DNA of 64,000 nucleotides, taken from positions 4,588,001-4,652,000 of the forward strand of contig NZ_CP087585.1 of NCBI RefSeq assembly GCF_022200785.1. Reading direction: 5' to 3'. Under the pieces are notes generated by a model. It did not search any database, was not told where the DNA came from, and worked only from the letters and a program-made list of their open reading frames with translations. Position 1 is the first letter of the stretch; every line of letters begins with the position of its first letter. The position numbers and the translations under genes were made by a program. This DNA comes from Pedobacter mucosus (GTDB lineage: Bacteria; Bacteroidota; Bacteroidia; Sphingobacteriales; Sphingobacteriaceae). Positions 15,863 to 24,773 of this stretch are shown here, one piece after another.

Positions 15863-16492
15863 TTACTGACCGGCAGCTTCGTGCAACTTACTTAAGTTAG
15901 TACCTCTAAAAGTTGTTTCAGCAAAAGGATGCAAATTTTCAGGGTCTAAAAGAAAGGTATCTAAACCTAATTCTAATCCAAATTTGATTTCAGATTCTGC
16001 GTCATCGCCAATCACTAAAATTTTTGATGGATTTAAATTATGCTTTTCAATCAAAGTATTAAAAGCATCTTTTTTATTTTGTGTGGAGGTAGTTACATCA
16101 ACCACATAAATTTCTTCAAAATGAGTTTCTATACCCAACATTTTTACTTTTGTTGTTTGTTTTTTTAAAAACCCAGCGGTAACTATAAATTTTCTTCCAA
16201 TAAGAGATTTTATGTAATGATAATCATCGCTTGGTTTTAATGGTTTTGTAACTTCCCCTGTAACTAGATATTTAACTGCGTTATCTATTGCCAACTGCTT
16301 AAAACCAAATTTTTGAGCTACTTTTAAAAAAGGAATTTTTAACATATCAGCTTTTGCAAGCTGAAGATCTTCATCAGAAATGCCTAAATCCTGTTCATCC
16401 AAAACCTTGTATAAACCACTCATTAATTGTTCTTCATTGGGTTTTGTAAAATAAATGGTGTTGTCTAAATCGATAAAAAATACATCTTTCAT
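15863..16492 (-). CDS. HAD-superfamily hydrolase
   Basis: A 209-residue haloacid dehalogenase-like phosphatase. Motif I is FIDLDNTIYF (DxDxT, with the nucleophile as first Asp), motif II is the Thr in VTAGFLKKQT, and motif IV is VIGDDAESEIKFG. A helical cap lies between motifs I and II, as in the pyrimidine 5'-nucleotidase-like group. The substrate is unknown. It is convergent with the DUF6600-like gene over a shared terminator. Confidence 0.83.
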   Translation of the reverse strand: MKDVFFIDLDNTIYFTKPNEEQLMSGLYKVLDEQDLGISDEDLQLAKADMLKIPFLKVAQKFGFKQLAIDNAVKYLVTGEVTKPLKPSDDYHYIKSLIGRKFIVTAGFLKKQTTKVKMLGIETHFEEIYVVDVTTSTQNKKDAFNTLIEKHNLNPSKILVIGDDAESEIKFGLELGLDTFLLDPENLHPFAETTFRGTNLSKLHEAAGQ

Positions 16493-16571
16493 TATGGAGT
16501 GGTTTTTGCTGAATTAAAAATAAGTAAAACAGCTGATGTTTAAATATGTTATAAATTAAAGAATTAAGATC

Positions 16572-16799
16572 ATGACAAAAGAAACAAAAATTATTGTAGG
16601 CGTATTAGCTGGAGCTGCACTAGGTGCAACAATTGCATTGGCTTTATCTTCAGATTCAGCAGATGATGTAAAAGGAAAATTATCAGATTGGTTTGCTGAT
16701 CTGTTAGATTCTTCAAAAGAAAAAGCTACCGATTTAGCTAATAGAGCAAGTGGTGTTGCAGATAGAGTTAAAGATAAGATTGCTGATATTAAAGCTTAA
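16572..16799 (+). CDS. YtxH-domain small membrane-anchored protein
   Basis: A 75-residue protein: a short charged N terminus, one glycine-rich transmembrane helix (about 7-27, IIVGVLAGAALGATIALAL), then a charged amphipathic helical region (WFADLLDSSKEKATDLANRA). This is the YtxH/general-stress layout found throughout Bacteroidota. It is a single gene with its own terminator 5 bases after the stop. Function uncertain; envelope stress is an inference from the family. Confidence 0.8.
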   Translation: MTKETKIIVGVLAGAALGATIALALSSDSADDVKGKLSDWFADLLDSSKEKATDLANRASGVADRVKDKIADIKA

Positions 16800-16804
16800 A
16801 AAAT

Positions 16805-16833
16805 AAAAATGCCGAATCGAATTCGGCATTTTT
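16805..16833. terminator. Rho-independent terminator after the YtxH gene
   Basis: AAAAATGCCGAA pairs with TTCGGCATTTTT around a short CG-containing loop; the stem ends in a T-run. Confidence 0.88.
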
Positions 16834-16861
16834 GTTATTATAATTTCTAACCAACATTTAA

Positions 16862-18298
16862 ATGAAAATTGCTTTCCATGGTGCTGCCCGTACTGTTACT
16901 GGTAGTAAGCACCTTATTACCCTTAAAAATAATATTCAAATATTACTAGATTGTGGCCTTTTCCAAGGCATGGGGCATGTTACAAACCAACTTAATGGTT
17001 ATTTCGGATTCAAACCAGAAAATGTTACCTACCTGGTTTTATCTCATGCCCACATTGATCATTGCGGTTTATTACCCCGTTTGGTTGCTGAAGGATTTAA
17101 TGGCAATATTTTTTGCACTTCCGCTACGATGGATTTAGCTCGAATTTTACTAGTGGATTCTGCTAAAATCCAAATGCAGGATTCTGAATATTCCAATCGA
17201 CATTTACGTGAAGGTGAAGAAAAAGAACAACCACTTTATACGGAAGATGATGTAATTAAAGCAATTGGTTTGATGAAAATTGTGGAGTATGAAGAGGATT
17301 ATACTATTGCAGAAAACATCCGATTAAAGTTTACCGATGCTGGTCATATTTTAGGCAGTGCGGCCGTTCATTTAACCATCACTGAGGATGAAAAAGAACA
17401 CCGAATTACTTTTTCTGGAGACGTTGGTCGTTACGGGGATTTACTTTTAAATAGTCCGAAAGTGTTTGAACAGGCTGATTTTATTATAATGGAATCTACT
17501 TATGGCGATTCTTTGCATAAAGATCTGGATCCTATTGGAGATATGTTGCTAGAAATAATCAACAACACTTGCAGTTTTAAAAGGGGCAAGGTGATTATTC
17601 CTGCGTTTAGTGTCGGCCGAACGCAAGAACTTTTATATGCTTTAAATGGATTAGAATTGAAAGGCAAGTTGCCTGATATTCCTTTCTATGTTGATAGCCC
17701 ACTGTCATCAAAAGCAACAGAAGTTTTAAAAAACCATCCAGAAGTTTATAATAATGGTGTTAAAGAAACATTAAAAATTGATCATGATGTTTTTGCATTT
17801 AAAGGCTTAAAATTTATCGAAAGTGTAGAAGAATCTAAAGCCTTAAATGATGATCCAAGGCCCTGTGTAATTATTTCTGCTTCCGGAATGGCAGAAGCCG
17901 GAAGAGTAAAACACCACATTAGAAATTATATTGGCAATGAGAAAAATACCATTTTAATGGTTGGTTATTGCGAACCTTCTTCACTAGGTGGAAAATTAAT
18001 GGCCGGACAAAAAGTGGTTGAGATTTTTCGTGAAGATTATGATGTTAAAGCTGAAGTAAAGTCTATCAAATCAATGAGTGCACATGGTGATTATGAAGAT
18101 TTATTACATTTTCTTTCTTGTCAGGATCCTGCAAAAGTTAAACAATTATTTTTGGTGCATGGAGAATATGAAGTGCAACAACATTTTGCTACTAGATTAA
18201 ATAATGTAGGATTTAAAAATGTAGAAATTCCAGAATATCACCAGGAGTTTGGCCTCACCCCGGCCATCGCCGAAGGAGAGGAAGTCCAAACTTCGTAG
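16862..18298 (+). CDS. MBL-fold / beta-CASP RNA-processing exo- or endonuclease
   Basis: A 478-residue metallo-beta-lactamase with beta-CASP and RMMBL domains, the architecture of CPSF73-like and RNase J-like RNA nucleases. Seen: SHAHIDHCG (HxHxDH zinc site), DAGHILGSA, FSGDVGRYGD, MESTYGDS, beta-CASP YVDSPLSSKATE, ISASGMAEAGRVKHH, and SAHGDYEDL with LVHGE near the end. The last 18 residues (about from LTPAIAEGEE) are encoded by an unusually GC-rich repeat-like stretch (18248-18291), so the native C terminus was probably altered. RNA as substrate is inferred from the family. Confidence 0.88.
   Translation: MKIAFHGAARTVTGSKHLITLKNNIQILLDCGLFQGMGHVTNQLNGYFGFKPENVTYLVLSHAHIDHCGLLPRLVAEGFNGNIFCTSATMDLARILLVDSAKIQMQDSEYSNRHLREGEEKEQPLYTEDDVIKAIGLMKIVEYEEDYTIAENIRLKFTDAGHILGSAAVHLTITEDEKEHRITFSGDVGRYGDLLLNSPKVFEQADFIIMESTYGDSLHKDLDPIGDMLLEIINNTCSFKRGKVIIPAFSVGRTQELLYALNGLELKGKLPDIPFYVDSPLSSKATEVLKNHPEVYNNGVKETLKIDHDVFAFKGLKFIESVEESKALNDDPRPCVIISASGMAEAGRVKHHIRNYIGNEKNTILMVGYCEPSSLGGKLMAGQKVVEIFREDYDVKAEVKSIKSMSAHGDYEDLLHFLSCQDPAKVKQLFLVHGEYEVQQHFATRLNNVGFKNVEIPEYHQEFGLTPAIAEGEEVQTS
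18248..18291. repeat. GC-rich repeat-like insertion at the 3' end of the beta-CASP gene
   Basis: GTTTGG...CCAAAC arms surround CCTCACCCCGGCC and CCGAAGGAGAGG, base composition sharply above the neighbourhood. The pattern resembles CCTCACCCC/GGAGAGG intergenic repeats of Bacteroidota. Here it is read in frame and supplies the end of the protein. Confidence 0.45.
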
Positions 18299-18340
18299 AT
18301 TCAATCCATAGTAGTTATTTTTATTATTTGATCCTTATTC

Positions 18341-18369
18341 TTTGTTCTTTGATCCTTAATCTATCTTTG
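18341..18369 (+). promoter_or_regulatory. Candidate promoter for the methyltransferase gene, nearly leaderless
   Basis: TTTG (18341-18344) and TATCTTTG (18362-18369) match the Bacteroidota consensus, although the 17-base spacing is short. The -7 element ends only four bases before the ATG at 18374, predicting an almost leaderless mRNA. The stretch also contains a direct TTTGATCCTTA duplication, which could explain the match by chance. Confidence 0.4.
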
Positions 18370-18373
18370 CCTT

Positions 18374-19057
18374 ATGGATGTTTTTGGGAAAGCACTTACT
18401 GATATTTACAATACTGGCGAAGCAGATATACTTTGGCTCCATAATTCATACGGTGAAAAGGAAGAAATGCCTATAGAATTTTTCTTTCGTGATGATGAGG
18501 ATATGCCTGTTTTAGAATTGCAAGCCTTACATATGTGCGAAGGAAAAGTGCTTGATATTGGTGCTGGTGTGGGCAGTCATGCTTTACTTTTACAGGCTTT
18601 TAATATTGATGTTACTGCTATAGATGTTTCAGTTGCTGCGGTAGATATCATGAAAGATCGGGGAGTTAAGAAAGCACTTTTACAAGATGTTTTTACCTAT
18701 AACGAAAAGTTCGACACCATTATCATGTTGATGAATGGAATAGGTTTAGCTGGAACTTTAGCAGGTTTTAAAGAATTCCTTATCAAAATTAAAGATTTAT
18801 TAAATCCCGGCGGACAAGTGCTTTTTGATACTTCTGATATTTCATATTTATATGAGGATTCTGCAAAACCTACTGATAAATATTATGGCGAAGTTGCTTA
18901 TCAATATGAATATAAAGGCGAAAAAGGAGATTGGTTTAATTGGGTTTATGTAGATGAAGAGACCATTAAACAAATAGCCGCAGAATTAGGTTGGAATTGT
19001 GCCACCATTTTTGACGATGGTGAAGATCAATATCTAGTAAAATTAACGCTTCAATAA
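18374..19057 (+). CDS. Class I SAM-dependent methyltransferase
   Basis: A 227-residue Rossmann-fold methyltransferase. Motif I is VLDIGAGVGSHALLLQ, motif post-I is VTAIDVSVAAVDIMK (acidic ribose-binding Asp), followed by FDTIIMLMNGIGLAG and LNPGGQVLFDTSDI. The aromatic and acidic C-terminal half (YYGEVAYQYEYKGEKGDWFNWVYVD) probably determines the substrate, which I cannot name. It is a single gene closed by a strong terminator. Confidence 0.85.
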   Translation: MDVFGKALTDIYNTGEADILWLHNSYGEKEEMPIEFFFRDDEDMPVLELQALHMCEGKVLDIGAGVGSHALLLQAFNIDVTAIDVSVAAVDIMKDRGVKKALLQDVFTYNEKFDTIIMLMNGIGLAGTLAGFKEFLIKIKDLLNPGGQVLFDTSDISYLYEDSAKPTDKYYGEVAYQYEYKGEKGDWFNWVYVDEETIKQIAAELGWNCATIFDDGEDQYLVKLTLQ

Positions 19058-19058
19058 A

Positions 19059-19102
19059 ATTGATTTGAGCTTGTTGATATATTTCAACAAGCTCAAATCA
19101 AT
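19059..19102. terminator. Long-stem bidirectional terminator
   Basis: A perfect 19-bp stem (19059-19077 with 19084-19102) and a 6-base loop; the core is GATTTGAGCTTGTTGA. It serves two convergent genes. The GAGCTTGTTGA core resembles the GAGCTTGTCGAAG repeat family, so the terminator may derive from such an element. Confidence 0.85.
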
Positions 19103-19106
19103 GAAA

Positions 19107-21887
19107 TTAAAATCTAAAGAAAGTATCTTTACCACCAACTTTCCCTCCAAAATTCTGGATATTATAGGTAAAAGTTAACATCGAATATCTTCCTAAATTG
19201 TTGTAGCGTGTATCGCGGATGGAGTTTTCAGTAATGGTAACATATCTTCTTGTATTCGTGTTCAATATATCATTAACCGAAAACTTTAACTGAGCCCTAT
19301 CATTTTTCATGAAGAGATAAGTTAATCCTGCATTCCAGATCTGAATTTTGTTGTTGAAACCGGCAACAGTTTGTGTATTGTAATTAATGCGATAAGTGGT
19401 TTCCCAAACAAATTTCTTAGGTAAACGTACAATAAGCTCATTATCGCTTGTGTGTGTAAAATAGTTGATGTTGGTAAAGTAGGCATCATCATATCTGCTG
19501 CTATTAATACCCAAACTATAGCTTGTTGATACCTCAAGTTTATCGTTAAGATTGATTTTGCCATTAACACGTGGACTAAAATTTAAAATTTTCGCATAAC
19601 TACGAATTTGATTTACAATCAATAAATTTCTCGTAAAATTGGTATTGAATCCTGTGCCGATTGTAATTTGTCTTTTATCCTTTTTAATATCCTTACTAAA
19701 GTTTAGTCCGGCATTCATTCTTATAATTCCGTCAACATTTATTGGTGTTGAAGTTTGCAATCCGTTTTCATTAATTGTTCTAGACATGATGACGGCATCA
19801 TTATCAATGCTAGCACTACCATAAGCATTGTAGTTTAAAGTATTTTTAACATCATATTTATATAGATTTAAATATACCTGATGAGTTTCAGTTGGCACTA
19901 AATTAGGGTTGCCATTTTGAATATACAACGGGTTGGTGTTATTTGCTACCGGCTGGATGTAATTAACATCAGGTTCGCGGAAACTCGGAGTGTAATCTAT
20001 GCTGAAATCCTTATACCTAATATTGGCAGATGGAGCAACGAATTTGAAATTTTGATTAAAAGATGGAACACTGGTAAAGCGATTTTCTAAATCAATTGTA
20101 TTGAAAACAACGCCCGGTTGAAAAGTTAAATTTTTTGTTATTTTCCATCTTAACGATGCTCTGTTGTTTGTTTTATAACCTTCCTGATTTACAGTTTGCG
20201 AAAGATTGGGTACAGCAATATCATATGCCTGATTGTTTGGGTCTTTATAAAATGTTGCTAAAGCATTTTCATTATCAAGATAATTTGCGTTCGTGGCCAA
20301 TGTTAAGCTTAGTTTTTTGTTGATTACCCTCGTAAAGTTTACACTTAAATAAACACCCTGGTTTTTTATGTTATTATCTCTTAGCTGATCTAAAATTTGT
20401 GTAGAATTTGGATTGTAAAAGTTGCTAATCGTATTGTTATAATAATCTATAAAGTTATTTTTCTTGGTTAAATTTAAGGTGGTATTTATGCTGCCTTTAT
20501 TCTTTTTTAAATCTTTCCAATAGTTGGTCGAGATTTGATAATCCACATTATCGCCAATGGTTCTAGATGAATTGTAGCCATTATTAAGCCTAACGTCATT
20601 TACGTTCCGCGTATCTGTTAAAAGCAGGCCATTATTTCTTATGTTATTAATTGTAACTGAAGGTGAAATCGTAAGTTCATTCAGACTATCCAATTTAAAT
20701 TCTCCACGGCCACTAATATTATGATTGTAGGTTTTATTTAGTTGATTTTGATTGGTTGAAGATAGTAAGTCGCCTGTTCCTAAACTTTGTCTACTATCTG
20801 CAAGGGTAATATTTTCCTGATTACTTAATCCGAAAAAATATTTCAAATTTATTTTGGCACCTTTTTTTGTAAGTGTATTGAAATTTGCACCTGCACCTGC
20901 AGACTTTTGTATACCGCTAGATGCACCACCGAAACCAACTCCGTTGAGTGCGTAACCTCCATCACTATTTACCATCATCGAATTTACACCAGCCCTTTGC
21001 ATGCCACCAATTCGCATTACATCGCTAACGGAGAAACCTGGCTTATTTACATTATTGCCATAGCCTAAAATACTTACCTGGGTTGTATCTCTAAAAAAGT
21101 TCATAATTCCACCCGCCTCAAAGCGGCCATTTGGCACACCCGCTCCTCCATATAGTTTCCCAAAAGCACCTTGCTTAATGGCTTTTTTAAGTTTAAGGTT
21201 TATTACTTGCGGTGTATTAGCTGCCAGTAAATCCGGGTCTGCTCTTTTCGCCTCTTTATCATCCATTACTTGAATTTTATCAATAATGTTTGCAGGTAGG
21301 TTTTTTGTTGCAATTTGTTGGTCACCGCCAAAAAATTCTTTCCCGTCTACAAGTATTTTACTCACGGTTTTACCATTAACCTGTATAGAGCCATCGGCTG
21401 CGATTGCTACTCCAGGCAATTTTTTTAAGAGGTCTTCTACAACAGCAGAAGGCAGTGTTTTAAAAGATTCGGCATTAAATTCAATGGTATCTTTTCGAAC
21501 AATAACTGGCGGTCGTTCACCAGAAATAACCACTTCATTCAAATCATTTGTTTTGGTAGCAAGATAAAGTGAGCCCAAATTGACAGCAGGGTTCGCTGCA
21601 GTAAGCTCTACTTCTTTTCGGTAGGTTCCATATTGCCAGGCTATTATAAGCAACCGATATTTTACGCCAATTGTTAAACCATTAATCTTGAAAACCCCTT
21701 TATCATCTGATAATTTATAGGTAGATAAGACACTATCGCCCATTTTGTAAACGGAAACTGTAGCGTAATTTAGCGTAACTTTATGGTCAGCACTATCGAT
21801 TATTGTTCCAGTTATTGATCCATTTTTTTGTGCAAATAAATTGAAAATTAGAAGTGTTAGTGCAAAAGAAAGTAGCGTTTTTTTCAT
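19107..21887 (-). CDS. Outer membrane beta-barrel protein with carboxypeptidase-like regulatory domain
   Basis: A 926-residue exported protein: signal peptide (to about residue 19, LLIFNLFAQ), a carboxypeptidase-like regulatory domain (about 23-110, GSITGTIIDSADHK), a TonB-receptor plug-like domain (about 115-250, including GVAIAADGSIQVNGK and ILVDGKEFFGGDQQ), and a long outer membrane barrel of the OMP_b-brl_3 type ending in aromatic YFxF-like sequence (DTFFRF). It lacks an evident TonB box. No SusD partner lies beside it, so a polysaccharide-utilisation role is not supported. Cargo unknown. Confidence 0.83.
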   Translation of the reverse strand: MKKTLLSFALTLLIFNLFAQKNGSITGTIIDSADHKVTLNYATVSVYKMGDSVLSTYKLSDDKGVFKINGLTIGVKYRLLIIAWQYGTYRKEVELTAANPAVNLGSLYLATKTNDLNEVVISGERPPVIVRKDTIEFNAESFKTLPSAVVEDLLKKLPGVAIAADGSIQVNGKTVSKILVDGKEFFGGDQQIATKNLPANIIDKIQVMDDKEAKRADPDLLAANTPQVINLKLKKAIKQGAFGKLYGGAGVPNGRFEAGGIMNFFRDTTQVSILGYGNNVNKPGFSVSDVMRIGGMQRAGVNSMMVNSDGGYALNGVGFGGASSGIQKSAGAGANFNTLTKKGAKINLKYFFGLSNQENITLADSRQSLGTGDLLSSTNQNQLNKTYNHNISGRGEFKLDSLNELTISPSVTINNIRNNGLLLTDTRNVNDVRLNNGYNSSRTIGDNVDYQISTNYWKDLKKNKGSINTTLNLTKKNNFIDYYNNTISNFYNPNSTQILDQLRDNNIKNQGVYLSVNFTRVINKKLSLTLATNANYLDNENALATFYKDPNNQAYDIAVPNLSQTVNQEGYKTNNRASLRWKITKNLTFQPGVVFNTIDLENRFTSVPSFNQNFKFVAPSANIRYKDFSIDYTPSFREPDVNYIQPVANNTNPLYIQNGNPNLVPTETHQVYLNLYKYDVKNTLNYNAYGSASIDNDAVIMSRTINENGLQTSTPINVDGIIRMNAGLNFSKDIKKDKRQITIGTGFNTNFTRNLLIVNQIRSYAKILNFSPRVNGKINLNDKLEVSTSYSLGINSSRYDDAYFTNINYFTHTSDNELIVRLPKKFVWETTYRINYNTQTVAGFNNKIQIWNAGLTYLFMKNDRAQLKFSVNDILNTNTRRYVTITENSIRDTRYNNLGRYSMLTFTYNIQNFGGKVGGKDTFFRF

Positions 21888-22033
21888 AAATACTTGTTTA
21901 AATAGGGCTGGTTCAAAAACTATTTGACAACAGATAATCTTAAATGTTGCACCAATCCAAAAATAAACTAAAGTTTTAGTTAAAAAAAATCTTGTTTTAC
22001 TTTAATTCTATTGCAAACAAAACGTTACAAAAA

Positions 22034-22066
22034 AAATCCTTTAGCAGCATCACTGATAAAGGATTT
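22034..22066 (-). terminator. Terminator after the TraB/DUF5694-like gene
   Basis: AAATCCTTTA pairs with TAAAGGATTT around a 13-base loop; on the minus strand a T-run follows the stem. Confidence 0.7.
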
Positions 22067-22084
22067 GGAATTTAATATCGGTTA

Positions 22085-23161
22085 TTAATTTAAATCATTA
22101 TAGTTTACAATTTTGACTTTCGGGTTTTTAGCAAGAATTTCTTCCATCCAAACCCTATGAGATGCGCCTACACCAACTACAATTCTTTTCGCTTTTTTAG
22201 CTAGCGCCTGATCAATAATATTTTTGCACATACCTTCGTTTCTTAAAGTCCATTGCGCTATCATTTCCTTAACATTTTCTGTCGGGAAACCAGCATATCC
22301 ATAGAACTTATGTCCACCATAAAAGTTCCAAGCTTCATCTAGTTCACTGTATTTAGCAGTATTCATTCCAGCATACGGATCCTTATTAAACACTTTTGCT
22401 TCTTCAGGAGAAAAGTTCCAATATTTATCAATTGCCCGCAGAGTTTCTGCTTCTTTTGATGTTGAATCTGCTTTCGCTTTTGCTGTTAATTCTTTAAATA
22501 CAGAATCGGTTTTACCCCAGGCTATTCCCCATGGTTTATCATATGTTTGGCAATCCATTTTATAAATCTGATCCTGCTTTAGCTGATAAATTAATGGGAA
22601 AAATATTTTGATGTATTCGCTCCCTGGCCGATATAAACCAACTTTTTTTAATGAATCAGAACCTCCAAATGTTTTAGTGTATTCCGCTAGTTCTTCCTTT
22701 CCAAATTTAGATTTCATGTAATTTTCTAAAACAAATACCTGGTAGTCGGCATTTCCTCTATCCCAAATTTTCGTATAATCAACCGCCAAATTCATTCGGG
22801 TTTTATGATAAAATGGAAAATTTGATAAAGCTTTTTGATCGTCTTTTATTTGTTTTACTATGTTTTTGGGCCCGATAGGATTTAATTTTTCTATGTAATC
22901 GTGTTTGCTTTGGAAAGCTTTTTTAGCCCAATGATCAGCCTCCAATTTAGCGTAATCAGCTTCTGGTAAATATTCTCCAAAAACCATATCGGGCTTAAAG
23001 TTTTTTAGTTTATCAATAATCGCTTGAAAGTTTTGTGTCGATTTTGAATTGTCATGACTAGACGCGACAATAACAATTTCAATTTGATTTTGAGCATTTG
23101 ATTTAATCGCTCCTGCGACTATTATTAAAAATGCAAGAATAAATTTTTGAATAGTTTGCAT
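22085..23161 (-). CDS. Exported protein, TraB/DUF5694-like
   Basis: A 358-residue protein with a signal peptide (to about 23, ...KSNAQ). The core resembles the TraB/ChaN/DUF5694 group: IEIVIVASSHDNSKSTQNF at the start, then FKPDMVFGEYLPEADY, and a C-terminal VVGVGASHRVWMEEIL. The paired His (SSHDN, ASHRVW) and Glu (GEYL) match the expected metal-binding layout of the TIKI/ChaN superfamily, some of whose members are metalloproteases or heme binders. No activity can be assigned. It is a single gene with its own terminator. Confidence 0.6.
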   Translation of the reverse strand: MQTIQKFILAFLIIVAGAIKSNAQNQIEIVIVASSHDNSKSTQNFQAIIDKLKNFKPDMVFGEYLPEADYAKLEADHWAKKAFQSKHDYIEKLNPIGPKNIVKQIKDDQKALSNFPFYHKTRMNLAVDYTKIWDRGNADYQVFVLENYMKSKFGKEELAEYTKTFGGSDSLKKVGLYRPGSEYIKIFFPLIYQLKQDQIYKMDCQTYDKPWGIAWGKTDSVFKELTAKAKADSTSKEAETLRAIDKYWNFSPEEAKVFNKDPYAGMNTAKYSELDEAWNFYGGHKFYGYAGFPTENVKEMIAQWTLRNEGMCKNIIDQALAKKAKRIVVGVGASHRVWMEEILAKNPKVKIVNYNDLN

Positions 23162-23334
23162 CCGTTTTTCAATTTAATAAGGTTATTTATGTTAACAGCT
23201 CAAGATGGTTAATGATCTGTTAACATAAAGATAAATATCGGCTGCTTATTGCTGAATTTAAATGAAATAAAAATTAAGAAAAGTTAATCTGTTTTGATCT
23301 AAATCAATATAAAAGATCTGGGGTTGCGTGTGGC

Positions 23335-24474
23335 TTATTCCATCATTTTTTTATTGAAGCCAAGAATAAGCCTAAATAAATCTTTGTATTCGGTTAGGGG
23401 TAAAGTTTCTGGTCGATCAAAAACATCATGGTAAGCTGATGGTCCGCCCTGTGTAAAAATGAAAAAAGCCGGAACGCCTTTTTCAGTGAAAAAATAATGA
23501 TCGCTGTTTGCTGCTTTCCCTCTGGAATTTATTTTTGAAATGTATTTAAATTTATCGTTAATTTCATTTAAAGCAGAAAAAGCTTTCGGAAAAACGCTTG
23601 CATTAACAACGGTCATTCCGCTTTCGCCGGTGCCAACCAAATCTAAATTAATTAAAAATCTAATGCTTTTTAAGGGAACCAACGGATTTTCAGTAAAGTA
23701 TTTTGAGCCTAATAATCCTGCTTCTTCTCCTGCGAAGCAGATAAAGCCAACAGAATATGGTTGAGGGTTTGCAGCATAATACTTTGCTAAACTTAATAAA
23801 GTTGCTACACCTGCAGCATTATCATTAGCGCCAGGAAAATAAGTCTCAGCGCCCATTCCACCTAAATGATCATAATGCGCAGTAATTAACAAGATAGAAT
23901 CAGGATATTTTGTTCCTTGTAAGAAACCACAAATGTTTGATGCATTAAAATTTGCTATAAATTGATTTTCAATATCAACATTAATTTCCCTTGGCGTTTC
24001 TATAATTGCACTTTTTTTAACTTGAATCAAGGTTTGTTCTGAAACTTCAGAGGCGACAGACCAAGTTAATTTATCTTTAAGGAGCAACTGAAGATTTTCT
24101 GAAGACTGATATTTTAAACTGTCAATTTGCTGAAGAACGGATTTTTGTTTAATGCTTTTACTTTCATTATTTACAATAAAATCTTTTCCGGGAAGTAGTT
24201 CTTTGCCATTTATTTCTACCAACATCATACCGGGAAAAGTATTTACAGGAAATTTAAAAGACTGTTTAAAACTAGCACCCATTGGCTTTAAGCCAATCTT
24301 TTTGTATTCTGCAGATAGATAATCCGCAGCTTTTGTCATTCCGTTTTTGGTATAACCTCTTCCCCAAAATTCTTCTGAACTTAGTTTATTTATGGTTTGC
24401 CTTACGTAAATAGAATCTTGGGCGAAACACCTCGCGGAAGAAAATAAGAGGATGATGCAGATAATTTTTTTCAC
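23335..24474 (-). CDS. Secreted M28-family zinc aminopeptidase
   Basis: A 379-residue exported peptidase; the signal peptide ends near residue 18 (ARCFAQ). All dinuclear zinc positions are visible: His in TAHYDHLGG, bridging Asp in PGANDNAAG, the catalytic and ligand Glu pair in AGEEAGLLGSKYF, Asp in INLDLVGTG and the final His in AYHDVFDR. No PA domain is obvious, unlike the second M28 peptidase at 54068. The probable role is periplasmic peptide degradation. Confidence 0.9.
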   Translation of the reverse strand: MKKIICIILLFSSARCFAQDSIYVRQTINKLSSEEFWGRGYTKNGMTKAADYLSAEYKKIGLKPMGASFKQSFKFPVNTFPGMMLVEINGKELLPGKDFIVNNESKSIKQKSVLQQIDSLKYQSSENLQLLLKDKLTWSVASEVSEQTLIQVKKSAIIETPREINVDIENQFIANFNASNICGFLQGTKYPDSILLITAHYDHLGGMGAETYFPGANDNAAGVATLLSLAKYYAANPQPYSVGFICFAGEEAGLLGSKYFTENPLVPLKSIRFLINLDLVGTGESGMTVVNASVFPKAFSALNEINDKFKYISKINSRGKAANSDHYFFTEKGVPAFFIFTQGGPSAYHDVFDRPETLPLTEYKDLFRLILGFNKKMME

Positions 24475-24651
24475 TTTGATACAATTAATTTTAGCAAATG
24501 GTTTTACTAATGTCTTGCAATCTAAAACTAATCAAAAAAAATGGTTGGCTATAAAATCAATCAATCATCAATTTTGCTGTCATCTTTAAACGCTTAGTAT
24601 TTAAGTAAATAAATTGTGTAGAGACAAGCGATTATGAGCTTTGGTTTTTGC

Positions 24652-24736
24652 GGTCGTCATGCTGAATTTATTTCAGCAACTTTCCTGCTTGGGGGACTGT
24701 TCTTTAAGACCCTGAAACAAGTTCAGGGTGACGACC
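24652..24736. repeat. Intergenic inverted repeat of the GTCATGCTGAA / TTCAGGGTGAC type
   Basis: GGTCGTCA (24652-24659) and TGACGACC (24729-24736) close a cruciform. Inside lie TGCTGAATTTATTTCAGCA and CCCTGAAACAAGTTCAGGG, two smaller hairpins. A related half unit (GTCATGCAGACTATTTCA) stands near 31262. The element occupies most of the gap between the M28 gene and the DUF6607 gene. Confidence 0.65.
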
Positions 24737-24773
24737 GATCATATATGAAGTATTGTTTACAAAAAATAGTATT

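Noticed and set aside
19107..21887. SusC of a polysaccharide utilisation locus
   Set aside because: No SusD-like gene or glycoside hydrolase adjoins it, and the barrel is of the OMP_b-brl_3 type.
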